NCBI GenBank assembly: GCA_950075905.1
Contig: CATMVR010000358.1
Coordinates: forward strand, 1 to 5,837
Direction: 5' to 3'
DNA: 5,837 nucleotides
Origin: an uncultured Persicitalea sp.
GTDB lineage: Bacteria; Bacteroidota; Bacteroidia; Cytophagales; Spirosomataceae
Each line of letters opens with the position of its first letter. The stretch's first letter is position 1. A program made the position numbers and the translations under genes. Below are positions 1 to 5,837 of the stretch, one piece after another. A model generated the notes under the pieces. The model was not told the DNA's origin. It did no database searches and saw nothing but the letters and a program-made list of their open reading frames with translations.

Positions 1-139
1 ATATTCTCGAAGTATGTGCTGGCCTATCAAATTTTTACATAAGCAACTGATTTATAGCTATGCAACAAGTCTATTATAAAGAAGGGATTTTAAAGTAGCC
101 TGCTTTTACATACCCTACTAAACCTGATCTGTGATTAGG

Positions 140-325
140 CACGGTCGGCCGCTGAATGTAGCGGAAATTGAGCTGAGTGTGCTTACCCGTCTGGGCCCGA
201 CGGTGCGGGTTGTTAGTCAAGCCAATTTTGAACAATAACTGGAAGATTGGGTCAAACAACGTAACGATGTTTCGTCCAAAGCGGGCGGGCAATTTAAGGC
301 GGCTGATGCCAGAATAAGCTCCAAC
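140..325 (+). pseudogene. IS630-family transposase, C-terminal relic
   Basis: This is a decayed remnant of the last part of a DDE transposase gene, not a working gene. Reading from 140 on the plus strand gives H-G-x-x-L-N-V-A-E-I-E-L-S-V-L. That matches the IS630-family block (usually HGSWLNxAEIELSVL) whose N-x-x-E glutamate is the third catalytic acid. The frame then hits TAA at 236-238. It continues in the same frame as LEDWVKQRND and QFKAADARI, which match the usual family ending of a W...RN segment followed by F-x-x-x-DARI. Upstream of 140 the similarity fades and stops appear in all forward frames, so the catalytic N-terminal two thirds are missing. The usual KLKRLYP-type ending is also lost after about 316. 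No terminal inverted repeats were identified. Family assignment rests on remembered motifs; the in-frame stop is directly visible. Confidence 0.62.
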
Positions 326-390
326 GATTATAACCGTCAATTATTAATGGTTAATACATTAGCGGGTATTTCTTTAAAAAGTCAACAAAA

Positions 391-1182
391 ATGAAACAGG
401 TATCAATTATTCTGCTTTTCCTGTTGTCCTCCTTTGGATTAAAGGCCCAGGAAAATATCGATCTCTTTATCTGGGCTGGGCAGTCAAATGCTCAGGGTTG
501 GATGGGGGATGCGACGGATTATCCATCAGAAGATCAGTATTTGGACGATTCCATTTTGCTAAACTGGACTTTTTATGGCAAGGAAAGTTCACTCGGAGAG
601 TGGACCACCATGCAACCACAAAAGGGGCGATTCCCTTTGGGGCACTTTGGCCCTGAGGTAAGCTTTGCCCGTGAGTTAAAAAAAGCCGGTTATAACCCTG
701 CCATATTCAAATATTGTTTGGGAGCGACCGGACTTGCCCGGGATTGGAAAGCGCCGGGGAATGGAGGAATCTATGATAAAATGATTGTAGAATTAGATAC
801 TGCCATTCAGAAATTGAAGGGTTTAGGGTACAAAATAAATTTACGTGGTTTTGTTTGGATTCAGGGCGAATCAGACGGGGACAGTCAAGAAAATGCGAGT
901 ACCTACTACGCGAATCTGAAATGTTTGATTGACCATCTACGAATTGAGGTGCTAAAAAAACCGGATTTAAAAATTATGCTCGGGGTTGACGAACAGCATA
1001 AATTTATGGTGGAAAGGCCGCTTGTTGTGCAGGCACAAAAACAAATGGCTCAGGAGGACAAAAACATCATTTACACGACCATGTATAGTTTACCAAAGGC
1101 CGACGCCACCCATTTAACTCCGGAAGGACTGGTTGAACATGGCAAACGACTTTACGAGGCATTCCAATTGATCCTTAAATAA
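391..1182 (+). CDS. Secreted SASA-domain (sialate O-acetylesterase-like) carbohydrate esterase
   Basis: This is a probable exported serine esterase of the SASA/DUF303 (CE6-like) SGNH-type group, which removes acetyl groups from sialic acids or plant polysaccharides. The 263-residue protein begins with a signal peptide: Lys2, a hydrophobic run at residues 4-15, and a likely cut near Ala19-Gln20. The nucleophile block GQSNAQG has Ser32. GPE lies at 87-89, the WIQGESD block at 156-162, and DATHL supplies Asp238 and His241 of the putative triad. All catalytic blocks are intact and the length suits a single-domain enzyme. The A-rich leader has no Shine-Dalgarno motif, and no in-frame ATG lies between the start and the stop at 352-354. 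It sits between an IS630 relic and a long gene-free stretch and appears more AT-rich than fdhA, so acquisition is possible. No polysaccharide-locus partners are visible, so the substrate is unknown. Confidence 0.85.
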   Translation: MKQVSIILLFLLSSFGLKAQENIDLFIWAGQSNAQGWMGDATDYPSEDQYLDDSILLNWTFYGKESSLGEWTTMQPQKGRFPLGHFGPEVSFARELKKAGYNPAIFKYCLGATGLARDWKAPGNGGIYDKMIVELDTAIQKLKGLGYKINLRGFVWIQGESDGDSQENASTYYANLKCLIDHLRIEVLKKPDLKIMLGVDEQHKFMVERPLVVQAQKQMAQEDKNIIYTTMYSLPKADATHLTPEGLVEHGKRLYEAFQLILK

Positions 1183-1500
1183 TCAAAAACCTGCTAACCC
1201 TAGCCGGGCCGCGCCTAACCTATGATCAGGATTTAAATCAAATAGTGTCTGAGACGCGAAGATGACGGCCCGAAGAGCTACAATATAGTTGTCACCACTG
1301 CGGTGGGCCGCTCGGATATACCCGAGCGACGTTGGGAGTTTCCTGAAAGTAGACTATCTGTTTTGGGTGGCTCAGGAGCTCTATTTTAGCGAGGATGTGG
1401 TACCTTGCTTTGGGTTGGGGGAAGAGGAGAAATGAGAATCGGCCAGTCTGTTTCACATTCCCTTTAAACTACACGAATATCAGCACCAGTACGCGGAAAG
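1183..1500. other. Gene-free stretch, possible degraded sequence
   Basis: No intact gene is recognisable in these 318 bases. Two short open stretches exist on the plus strand. Frame 1266-1343 contains a C-x-x-C-G motif (SCHHCGGPL), and an overlapping frame runs 1289-1432 (…VDYLFWVAQELYFSED…). Neither matches a family I know, and each is bounded by stops, so this may be a decayed gene with frameshifts or simply chance. A 7-bp perfect hairpin lies at 1309-1328 (CGCTCGG, 6-base loop, CCGAGCG), next to a weaker one at 1294-1306. Neither is followed by a T-run, so no terminator for the esterase gene is obvious here. Confidence 0.35.
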
Positions 1501-1501
1501 G

Positions 1502-1530
1502 TAGTACTATTCCGAAAATAAATAGTACTA
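1502..1530. promoter_or_regulatory. Inverted repeat with paired TAGTACTA palindromes, possible operator
   Basis: TAGTACTATT (1502-1511) and its exact reverse complement AATAGTACTA (1521-1530) are separated by 9 bases. Each arm contains TAGTACTA, which is itself a perfect palindrome. The two copies start 21 bp apart, about two helical turns, as expected if two regulator dimers bound one DNA face. The element lies 124 bp before the fdhA start. As RNA it would form a weak AT-rich hairpin with no T-tract, so an operator is more likely than a terminator. The binding protein is unknown and the function is inferred. Confidence 0.4.
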
Positions 1531-1570
1531 TATATTAATTACAGCCTGTTTTTTCCTATTTTGCGGATTG

Positions 1571-1587
1571 AGGTCCTGTTAAGACCT
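1571..1587. promoter_or_regulatory. Inverted repeat AGGTC-N7-GACCT in the presumed fdhA promoter region
   Basis: AGGTC (1571-1575) and GACCT (1583-1587) form a perfect 5-bp inverted repeat with a 7-base spacer, 67 bp upstream of the fdhA start. TATTTTG occurs on either side of it, at 1557-1563 and 1594-1600. Each is one base short of the Bacteroidota -7 consensus TAnnTTTG, and a TTG lies at 1568-1570. These could be promoter parts with the repeat as an operator, but the match is weak and arms this short can arise by chance. Confidence 0.2.
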
Positions 1588-1653
1588 GTCGAATATTTTG
1601 AGCGTATAAACAGACTTTACAGGTAGTAAATATTCATCCCTAAACCCAATTTT

Positions 1654-2844
1654 ATGTGTCAAAACCACGGAGTAGCTTACATCAAACCCGGTGTGGTAGA
1701 AGTAAGAGAAATCGAATACCCTAAGCTTGCCCTGGGCAACCGAAAATGCGAGCACGGTGTTATTCTCAAAATTGTTTCTACCAATATCTGCGGCAGCGAC
1801 CAGCACATGGTGCGAGGCAGGACAACCGCCCCCGAAGGGCTGATCCTCGGGCATGAGATTACGGGTCTCGTAATTGAAGCAGGCCGTGATGTGGAATTCA
1901 TCAAAGAAGGCGACCTCGTGTCGGTTCCGTTCAATATTGCCTGTGGCCGCTGCCGGAATTGTAAAGTGGGGCAGACGGGCATCTGTCTGAACGTAAATCC
2001 GGCCCGGCCCGGGGCGGCCTACGGGTACGTGGATATGGGCGGCTGGGTAGGCGGACAGGCCGAATACGTAATGGTGCCCTACGCCGATTTTAATCTGCTT
2101 AAATTTCCGGACAGCGATCAGGCCATGGAGAAAATCCGGGACCTTACTTTGTTGTCTGATATTTTCCCGACCGGTTTTCATGGTGCTGTCACGGCGGGCG
2201 TAGGCCCCGGAAGTATCGTCTACGTGGCAGGGGCCGGGCCGGTAGGACTTGCTTGCGCCGCATCGTGCCACTTGCTGGGGGCGGCTCTCGTGATTGTGGG
2301 CGATATGATCGACGAGCGCCTGGAACAGGCCCGGAGCTTTGGCTGCGAAACGATCGACCTTAAAAAAGAAGCGACCCTGGCTGAGCAGATCGAACAGATC
2401 GTTGGTGTTCCCGAAGTAGATTGTGCCGTGGATTGTGTGGGTTTTGAGGCCCGGGGCCACGGATCTGATAGCAATGTTGAGCAACCCGCCACTGTCCTGA
2501 ACTCCATTATGGAGGTTACCCGTGCGGGCGGACAGCTGGGTATTCCGGGACTGTACGTGACCGGAGATCCCGGCGCGGTAGACGAAGCCGCCAAGAAAGG
2601 AAGCCTGAGCATCCGCATCGGCCTGGGTTGGGCCAAGTCGCACTCGATCCATACAGGACAGTGCCCGGTAATGAAGTACCATCGGCAGTTGATGAATGCA
2701 ATCTTATACGATAAAATCAAAATCGCCGATGCCGTCAATGTAGAAGTCATCAGTCTTCAGGATTCGGTTAAGGGATACGCCGACTTTGACAAAGGCGCCG
2801 CCAAAAAGTTCGTGATCGATCCGCATGGCATGATTCCAAACTAA
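1654..2844 (+). CDS. fdhA: Glutathione-independent formaldehyde dehydrogenase (zinc, NAD-dependent)
   Basis: This cytoplasmic enzyme oxidises formaldehyde to formate with NAD and without glutathione (EC 1.2.1.46), a detoxification step. The 396 residues follow the Pseudomonas putida enzyme (about 398) closely from end to end. The catalytic zinc ligands Cys46 (NICGSD), His67 (GHE) and Asp169 are present. The structural zinc cysteines Cys97, Cys100, Cys103 and Cys111 sit at the same positions as in that enzyme. The Rossmann motif GAGPVG is at 193-198, and Asp217 (VIVGD) ends the second strand, which favours NAD over NADP. The family block GLGWAKSHS occurs in the C-terminal part. The near relative formaldehyde dismutase shares this fold and cannot be excluded. 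ATG at 1654 gives the family N-terminus (GVAYIKPG); no Shine-Dalgarno is seen. The gene stands alone, with possible operators upstream and two hairpins downstream; no methylotrophy or formate dehydrogenase genes are nearby. Confidence 0.95.
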   Translation: MCQNHGVAYIKPGVVEVREIEYPKLALGNRKCEHGVILKIVSTNICGSDQHMVRGRTTAPEGLILGHEITGLVIEAGRDVEFIKEGDLVSVPFNIACGRCRNCKVGQTGICLNVNPARPGAAYGYVDMGGWVGGQAEYVMVPYADFNLLKFPDSDQAMEKIRDLTLLSDIFPTGFHGAVTAGVGPGSIVYVAGAGPVGLACAASCHLLGAALVIVGDMIDERLEQARSFGCETIDLKKEATLAEQIEQIVGVPEVDCAVDCVGFEARGHGSDSNVEQPATVLNSIMEVTRAGGQLGIPGLYVTGDPGAVDEAAKKGSLSIRIGLGWAKSHSIHTGQCPVMKYHRQLMNAILYDKIKIADAVNVEVISLQDSVKGYADFDKGAAKKFVIDPHGMIPN

Positions 2845-2857
2845 TTTCTCACAGGCA

Positions 2858-2876
2858 ACCCGCACCTGGCGCGGGT
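2858..2876 (+). terminator. Small GC-rich hairpin after fdhA
   Basis: ACCCGC (2858-2863) pairs with GCGGGT (2871-2876) across a 7-base loop, 14 bases after the fdhA stop. It is followed by TGATTATTCC, which is only moderately T-rich. It could be a first, leaky terminator or an RNA 3'-end stabiliser ahead of the stronger hairpin just downstream. Confidence 0.4.
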
Positions 2877-2885
2877 GATTATTCC

Positions 2886-2931
2886 TATCAAAACGGACGC
2901 GGAAGAAAACTATTCCGCGCCCGTTTTGATA
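2886..2931. terminator. Strong, probably bidirectional intrinsic terminator after fdhA
   Basis: Two 19-base arms (2886-2904 and 2913-2931) are complementary except for one A/C mismatch (2897 against 2920), with an 8-base loop GAAAACTA. The GC-rich core (CGGACGCGGAA with TTCCGCGCCCG) is flanked by AAAA on the left and TTTT (2924-2927) on the right. Either strand would therefore give a stem followed by U residues. It ends the fdhA unit and isolates it from the CIA30 gene. Confidence 0.75.
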
Positions 2932-3097
2932 CCCAGGATGTTTGAATATCTTCGGTAGGTACCAAATCTATGGAGATTGAAACCCTCCCTTTTCTCCTGC
3001 TCCAATCCAACCATGTAAGCCTCCAACTTCCCCCCCAAAATCCCAATTTCTCCAAACAGTACCCCCAAGCCCGGTGTTATACAAGTAAACACCCGCT

Positions 3098-3628
3098 ATG
3101 AAGTACCTGCCTGCCACCCTTATTTTGATTATAACCATGAATACCCTGATCCTTTTTGATTTTGAGAAAAACGCTAACATCCAAAACTGGCGCGTTGTGG
3201 ACGATGTAGTCATGGGGGGACGGTCGTCCGGGAGCTTTTCACTCAGTCCGGAGGGGTACGGCGTATTTGAAGGCCGCATCTCGCTGGAAAACAACGGTGG
3301 GTTTTCGTCGGTGCGCTATGAGTTTGACAAAACACCAATCAAGAGGTACAGTAAGGCTATTATTCGGCTCAAAGGCGATGGCAAGAGCTATCAATTCAGG
3401 ATTAAGGAGGATGCAGATACCTACTATTCCTACATTGCCCCTTTCACCACGTCGGGGGAGTGGCAGGAAATCGAAATTCCGCTGGCGGAGATGTACCCTT
3501 CCTTCCGGGGCCGAAAGCTGGACCTACCCAACTTTTCATACAGCACCATTGAGGAACTCACTTTTCTGATCGGGAATAAGAAGCCGGAGGAGTTTAGGCT
3601 GTTGATTGATACGATAGAGTTGAAGTGA
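3098..3628 (+). CDS. CIA30-domain protein
   Basis: This 176-residue protein consists almost wholly of a CIA30 domain, named after the fungal complex I assembly factor CIA30/NDUFAF1. The domain has a galactose-binding-like beta-sandwich fold. Bacterial members are common, but I know of no settled role for them. Visible family blocks are WRVVDDVVMGGRSSG at 31-45, GRISLENNGGFSSVR at 59-73, a central RLKGDGKSYQFRI strand pair, and a C-terminal LLIDTIEL strand. With ATG at 3098 there is a hydrophobic N-terminus (residues 4-12), perhaps a poor signal or anchor. Met14 (ATG at 3137) would give the shorter start MNTLILFDF that also suits the family. No Shine-Dalgarno separates the two choices. The gene lies after an unusual C-rich leader and is convergent with the nuclease gene, its stop only 14 bases from that gene's stop. 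No respiratory complex I genes are nearby. Confidence 0.85.
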   Translation: MKYLPATLILIITMNTLILFDFEKNANIQNWRVVDDVVMGGRSSGSFSLSPEGYGVFEGRISLENNGGFSSVRYEFDKTPIKRYSKAIIRLKGDGKSYQFRIKEDADTYYSYIAPFTTSGEWQEIEIPLAEMYPSFRGRKLDLPNFSYSTIEELTFLIGNKKPEEFRLLIDTIELK

Positions 3629-3642
3629 TCAGTCCACACTCC

Positions 3643-4697
3643 TCACCCAATCCCCTTCAACTCTTCCTCAATCTCCTCTACCGTAGGTAGGCTGCTTTTC
3701 AGTTCGTCGGGTAGTACTTCTGTAAATTGAAACTCACTAACCCCCATGGGTTTGTTGAGATCACGTAGGGCAAACTCCGCTTCCACATTGTTTTTATCCC
3801 GGCAGAGCAAGATGCCAATCGTGGGTTTGTCGTCCGGTTCTTTGACAAGGCTATCCACTGCCGATAAGTAAAAGTTAAGCTTTCCGGCATACTCTGGAAT
3901 GAATTTGGTGTTTTTCAGCTCAATGACTACGTGGCATTTCAGCTTGGTATGGTAAAAAAGCAGGTCAATATAGTAGTCGTTTCCGGCCACTTCCAGATGG
4001 TACTGCTGGCCCAGAAAAGCGAAGCCTTTGCCCAGTTCCAGCAGAAACTTCATGACGTGCGAGACCAGTTGATTTTCGATGTCCCGCTCCTTGTAGGGCC
4101 CAGCCATGGTCATAAAGTCAAAGATGTAAGGATCTTTGAGGGTTTGTTCGGCCAACTCAGATTGGGGCGTAGGGAGGGTATGTTTGAAGTTCGTGATCGC
4201 TTTGCCCTGCCGCTCGTAAAGTCTGGATTTGATCTGCAAGGCCAGCACATCGCGGCTCCAATTATTTTCCAGCGTTTGCTGCAAGTAGAAATTTGCCTCT
4301 TTGATATCGTTTGATTGCTAAAAATCAGGATATTATGTCCCCAAGGAATTTGGGTAATAGGATGATTCATCAATTGGTCAACAGGCTGTTGACTGAATTC
4401 GGCAACAGGCTGTTGCCGAATTTGGGATTTGTAAAAAAGATAAAATTGTCGCGTGTACTTCAAGTTGCGAACGGACATACCGCTCATTTCGGGAAACTCG
4501 GATTTTAGATCTTTGGATAGTACTTCCAAAAACTGGTTTCCGTAGCCAGTATGCTTTTCTTCAATCATTTTCCCCAGCTCCCAATAGAATTCAATCAGGG
4601 CGGAGTTCACCGCAATGGCGGCTTTCAGCTGGACGGAACGGATTTTGGCTTTCAGGTCTGTCAGCCAGGTTTTGTACTCGGGATCGGAGAGGCTCAT
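3643..4697 (-). pseudogene. DUF1016/YhcG-type PD-(D/E)XK nuclease, frameshifted
   Basis: This gene is split between two frames. The first part (from ATG at 4697) holds the DUF1016 N-terminal domain: LKAKIRSVQLKAAIAVNSAL, YWELGKMI, MSVRNLKYTRQFY, ending IPWGHNILIFSN. The second part begins in another frame with DIKEANFYL (from about 4308) and LENNWSRDVL. It carries the nuclease domain: YIDLLFYH (Asp, codon at 3966-3964) and the E-x-K of IELKNTKF (3921-3913). Normal members run directly from IPWGHN through DIKEANFY. The coding length 4697-3646 is 1052 bases; one added base gives 351 codons, typical of the family. The likely site is the AAA opposite 4310-4312. The second part has no ATG near its start (only TTG at 4284), so it is not a separate gene. 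An ATG at 4742 adds 15 residues, but a promoter-like TATGTCTG (4743-4736, minus) favours 4697. Family members are often linked to defence or restriction loci; no such genes are seen here. A sequencing error is equally possible. Confidence 0.8.
4374..4422. repeat. 24-bp tandem repeat of palindromic units inside the nuclease gene
   Basis: Two units share the core CAACAGGCTGTTG, offset by exactly 24 bp. The first is a perfect palindrome at 4377-4393 (8-base arms, one central base). The second is at 4396-4422 (13-base arms AATTCGGCAACAG and complement, one central base). On the minus strand they encode RQQPVAEF then SQQPVDQL, an in-frame 8-residue repeat in the linker between the DUF1016 N-terminal domain and the nuclease domain. 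The repeat preserves the frame and is not itself the cause of the frameshift about 60 bases further along the gene. Confidence 0.75.
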
Positions 4698-4773
4698 GGA
4701 GGGTGAATTAGGTAGTAGCAAGATAGGCAGGAAGTCAGACATAAGAAAGCAGGTGGCCCCTCATTCCATCAAA

Positions 4774-4813
4774 AAGCCCCCACCTGAATCAGCTACGATT
4801 CGGGTGGGGGCTT
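4774..4813 (-). terminator. Strong intrinsic terminator for the flavoprotein gene
   Basis: Arms 4774-4790 and 4797-4813 are complementary over 17 bases with a single G/T pair (4785 against 4802) and a 6-base loop AGCTAC. On the minus strand the stem GCCCCCACCC…GGTGGGGGC is followed by TTTTT (complement of 4771-4775), a textbook terminator 23 bases beyond the flavoprotein stop. A weaker T-rich run (4816-4821) on the plus strand could allow some activity the other way. Confidence 0.85.
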
Positions 4814-4836
4814 ACTCTTTTACAGGCACACAAGCC

Positions 4837-5837
4837 TCACAACTCCGGCGTATCCTCATAGAGCTGAGCCACGTCTTCAATATCCCCGGCGATCTCCGAC
4901 TTTTCTTCGAGCGACTTCACCCAGGCTTCCACCAGAATCTGACTCGTGGCGCTGCACGCCTGCAGGCCGTACGAGTACGGGCGCGAGCCGGTGGTATGCG
5001 TGAAGGTAATGTCGTGGATGCAGTCGTTGGGCTGATCGTCCTTGCCAATGACCCGGTAGCTGGCGTCAATTTCCAGTCCGCCCGTGTAGTAATAGTAGTG
5101 ATTCTTCTCTTTGCATATCCGGTCTTTTTTGTCCGTTTTCAGTAACGCTTTGGCCTTTTCAGCGTCAAGAAACGGGGCTCGGGCCCGCCGCACCACGCCT
5201 TTTTTGACCAGCGACTGGAATGGGTAATCCTCCAATCCAACGGGCTTTTGCCCGCTGCAATTGATGAACATCTTGTAGTCGATTGGGTAGGTGGCTTCGC
5301 CATCCTGCACCAGAACAGTCGTCACGCCTTTCTTTTTTTCGTCGGCAATGGAAACATACCCCGATACGATTTCCAGCTTACCGGCATCGTAAAGCGCCAG
5401 CATCAGCTGTCCCGAAGGCAGGGGCATGGCCGCAATGACATTCATCAGAAAAGGCATCACCTTCTTGTGAAAAAGTAGATGATCTTCGGCGGGCATCAGC
5501 TCGGCATGAAAGTTCAGGGCGTACATCAGGTCGTCCATTACCTCTTTCCAGTGGATAGGCTTATCATTCTCTACCGAGTTTTTGGCTTCCTTCATCTCAA
5601 AACGCATGCCTTCGAAGGCATTGCTAAACTCATGCTTATCGGACATTTCTTCCACAAAGTCAGTCAGCGAAAAAGAGTCGTCTTTCAACTTTTCTACCAT
5701 CGCGGGCATTTTGTCTTTTTTGAAGGCCTTGATCAGCGCCGGGCGGCATACCTCATCAAAGAAGGCTTCGATGCGCAGGTACCCCTTCTTATCCAGCATA
5801 GCAAAGAGTTGCTTGCGGCTGACGTGGCGGTAAATCT
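4837..5837 (-). CDS. FAD/NAD(P)-binding protein, C-terminal part (5' end beyond window)
   Basis: The reading frame is open to the right edge. Codons before the internal ATG at 5799 read IYRHVSRKQLFA and look like real coding sequence, so the start is outside the window. About 333 residues of the C-terminal part are present. It resembles the FAD-NAD(P)-binding proteins (NAD_binding_9 type) of Bacteroidota. The block MFINCSGQKPVG (about 5274-5239) is the late dinucleotide-fold strand of such flavoproteins. The ending PYSYGLQACSATSQILVEAW (about 4980-4921) looks like the final FAD-contacting segment followed by a helix. Between them is a helix-rich insert (WKEVMDDLMYALNFHAE). The N-terminal GxGxxG FAD site is not in view, so the flavin assignment is by family resemblance. 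Substrate and pathway are unknown. A strong terminator lies just downstream, separating it from the nuclease gene. Confidence 0.65.
   Translation of the reverse strand, partial: IYRHVSRKQLFAMLDKKGYLRIEAFFDEVCRPALIKAFKKDKMPAMVEKLKDDSFSLTDFVEEMSDKHEFSNAFEGMRFEMKEAKNSVENDKPIHWKEVMDDLMYALNFHAELMPAEDHLLFHKKVMPFLMNVIAAMPLPSGQLMLALYDAGKLEIVSGYVSIADEKKKGVTTVLVQDGEATYPIDYKMFINCSGQKPVGLEDYPFQSLVKKGVVRRARAPFLDAEKAKALLKTDKKDRICKEKNHYYYYTGGLEIDASYRVIGKDDQPNDCIHDITFTHTTGSRPYSYGLQACSATSQILVEAWVKSLEEKSEIAGDIEDVAQLYEDTPEL

Noticed and set aside
1..75. Possible C-terminal end of an upstream gene at the left edge
   Set aside because: Short forward frames are open from base 1 (13 to 25 codons), but none gives a recognisable protein end, so no gene is called.
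74..340. Minus-strand open frame of 88 codons
   Set aside because: It lies antisense to the IS630 relic, has no recognisable domain and is best explained as the shadow of the old transposase reading frame.
2963..2970. TAGATTTG on the minus strand, a perfect match to the Bacteroidota -7 consensus TAnnTTTG
   Set aside because: There is no TTTG at proper spacing upstream, and it would fire straight into the terminator at 2886-2931 and antisense to fdhA. Probably chance.
2910..3092. Minus-strand open frames over the C-rich tract (for example MFTCITPGLGVLFG…)
   Set aside because: Their composition simply reflects the purine-rich strand. Two frames are open at once, no family is recognised, and one runs into the terminator stem.
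3643..4284. Second half of the nuclease as a separate stand-alone gene
   Set aside because: Its apparent start is a TTG in the middle of the conserved FYLQQT block, and the conserved residues just upstream continue in the same frame.
3931..4314. Plus-strand open frame of 127 codons opposite the nuclease gene
   Set aside because: It is antisense to a region with clear PD-(D/E)XK motifs and shows no family features of its own.
4300..4320. Programmed -1 frameshifting as a way to express the split nuclease
   Set aside because: A -1 shift would join the frames, but no X-XXY-YYZ slippery heptamer in the right phase is present (codons read ATT TTT AGC AAT CAA ACG). A missing base is simpler.
3643..5837. 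A defence island built around the DUF1016 nuclease
   Set aside because: No methylase, toxin-antitoxin, CRISPR or other defence gene is visible, and the only other gene on this side is a metabolic-type flavoprotein behind a strong terminator.

Overview
The window looks like chromosome from a Bacteroidota bacterium, probably the order Cytophagales (Spirosoma/Dyadobacter-like). This is inferred from three things. There is a secreted protein whose signal peptide ends in the Ala-Gln pattern common in that phylum. Start codons are preceded by A-rich or unremarkable sequence instead of a Shine-Dalgarno motif. The mix of families (SASA-type esterase, CIA30 protein, DUF1016/YhcG nuclease, FAD/NAD(P)-binding protein) also fits. 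The genus cannot be fixed from the sequence alone.

Layout, left to right. Bases 1-390 hold a decayed 3' end of an IS630-family transposase gene with an in-frame stop, and no intact gene. An intact secreted SASA/sialate-O-acetylesterase-like hydrolase follows (391-1182, +). Next come 471 bases without a recognisable gene. The part nearest the following gene holds two inverted repeats that could be operators, one of them two copies of the palindrome TAGTACTA spaced 21 bp. The next gene (1654-2844, +) is a clear glutathione-independent, zinc- and NAD-dependent formaldehyde dehydrogenase (fdhA) with every metal ligand present; two hairpins follow it, the second a strong terminator. A very G-poor, C-rich stretch leads into a CIA30-domain protein (3098-3628, +).

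The last two genes are on the minus strand. A DUF1016/YhcG-type PD-(D/E)XK nuclease gene (about 3643-4697) is broken by what looks like a single missing base near 4310-4312. Adding one base restores a 351-codon protein with both domains. Its interdomain linker is encoded by a 24-bp tandem repeat in which each unit is a near-perfect palindrome. A strong terminator (4774-4813) separates it from the C-terminal part of an FAD/NAD(P)-binding protein that runs off the right edge.

The genes do not form one operon or a visible multi-gene system. They look like separate transcription units: formaldehyde detoxification, a secreted carbohydrate esterase next to an IS relic (possibly acquired), a CIA30 protein, a damaged nuclease and a flavoprotein. 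I found no convincing new system. The items most worth checking are the nuclease frameshift, the palindromic in-frame repeats in that gene, the paired palindromes upstream of fdhA and the strand-skewed tract before the CIA30 gene.
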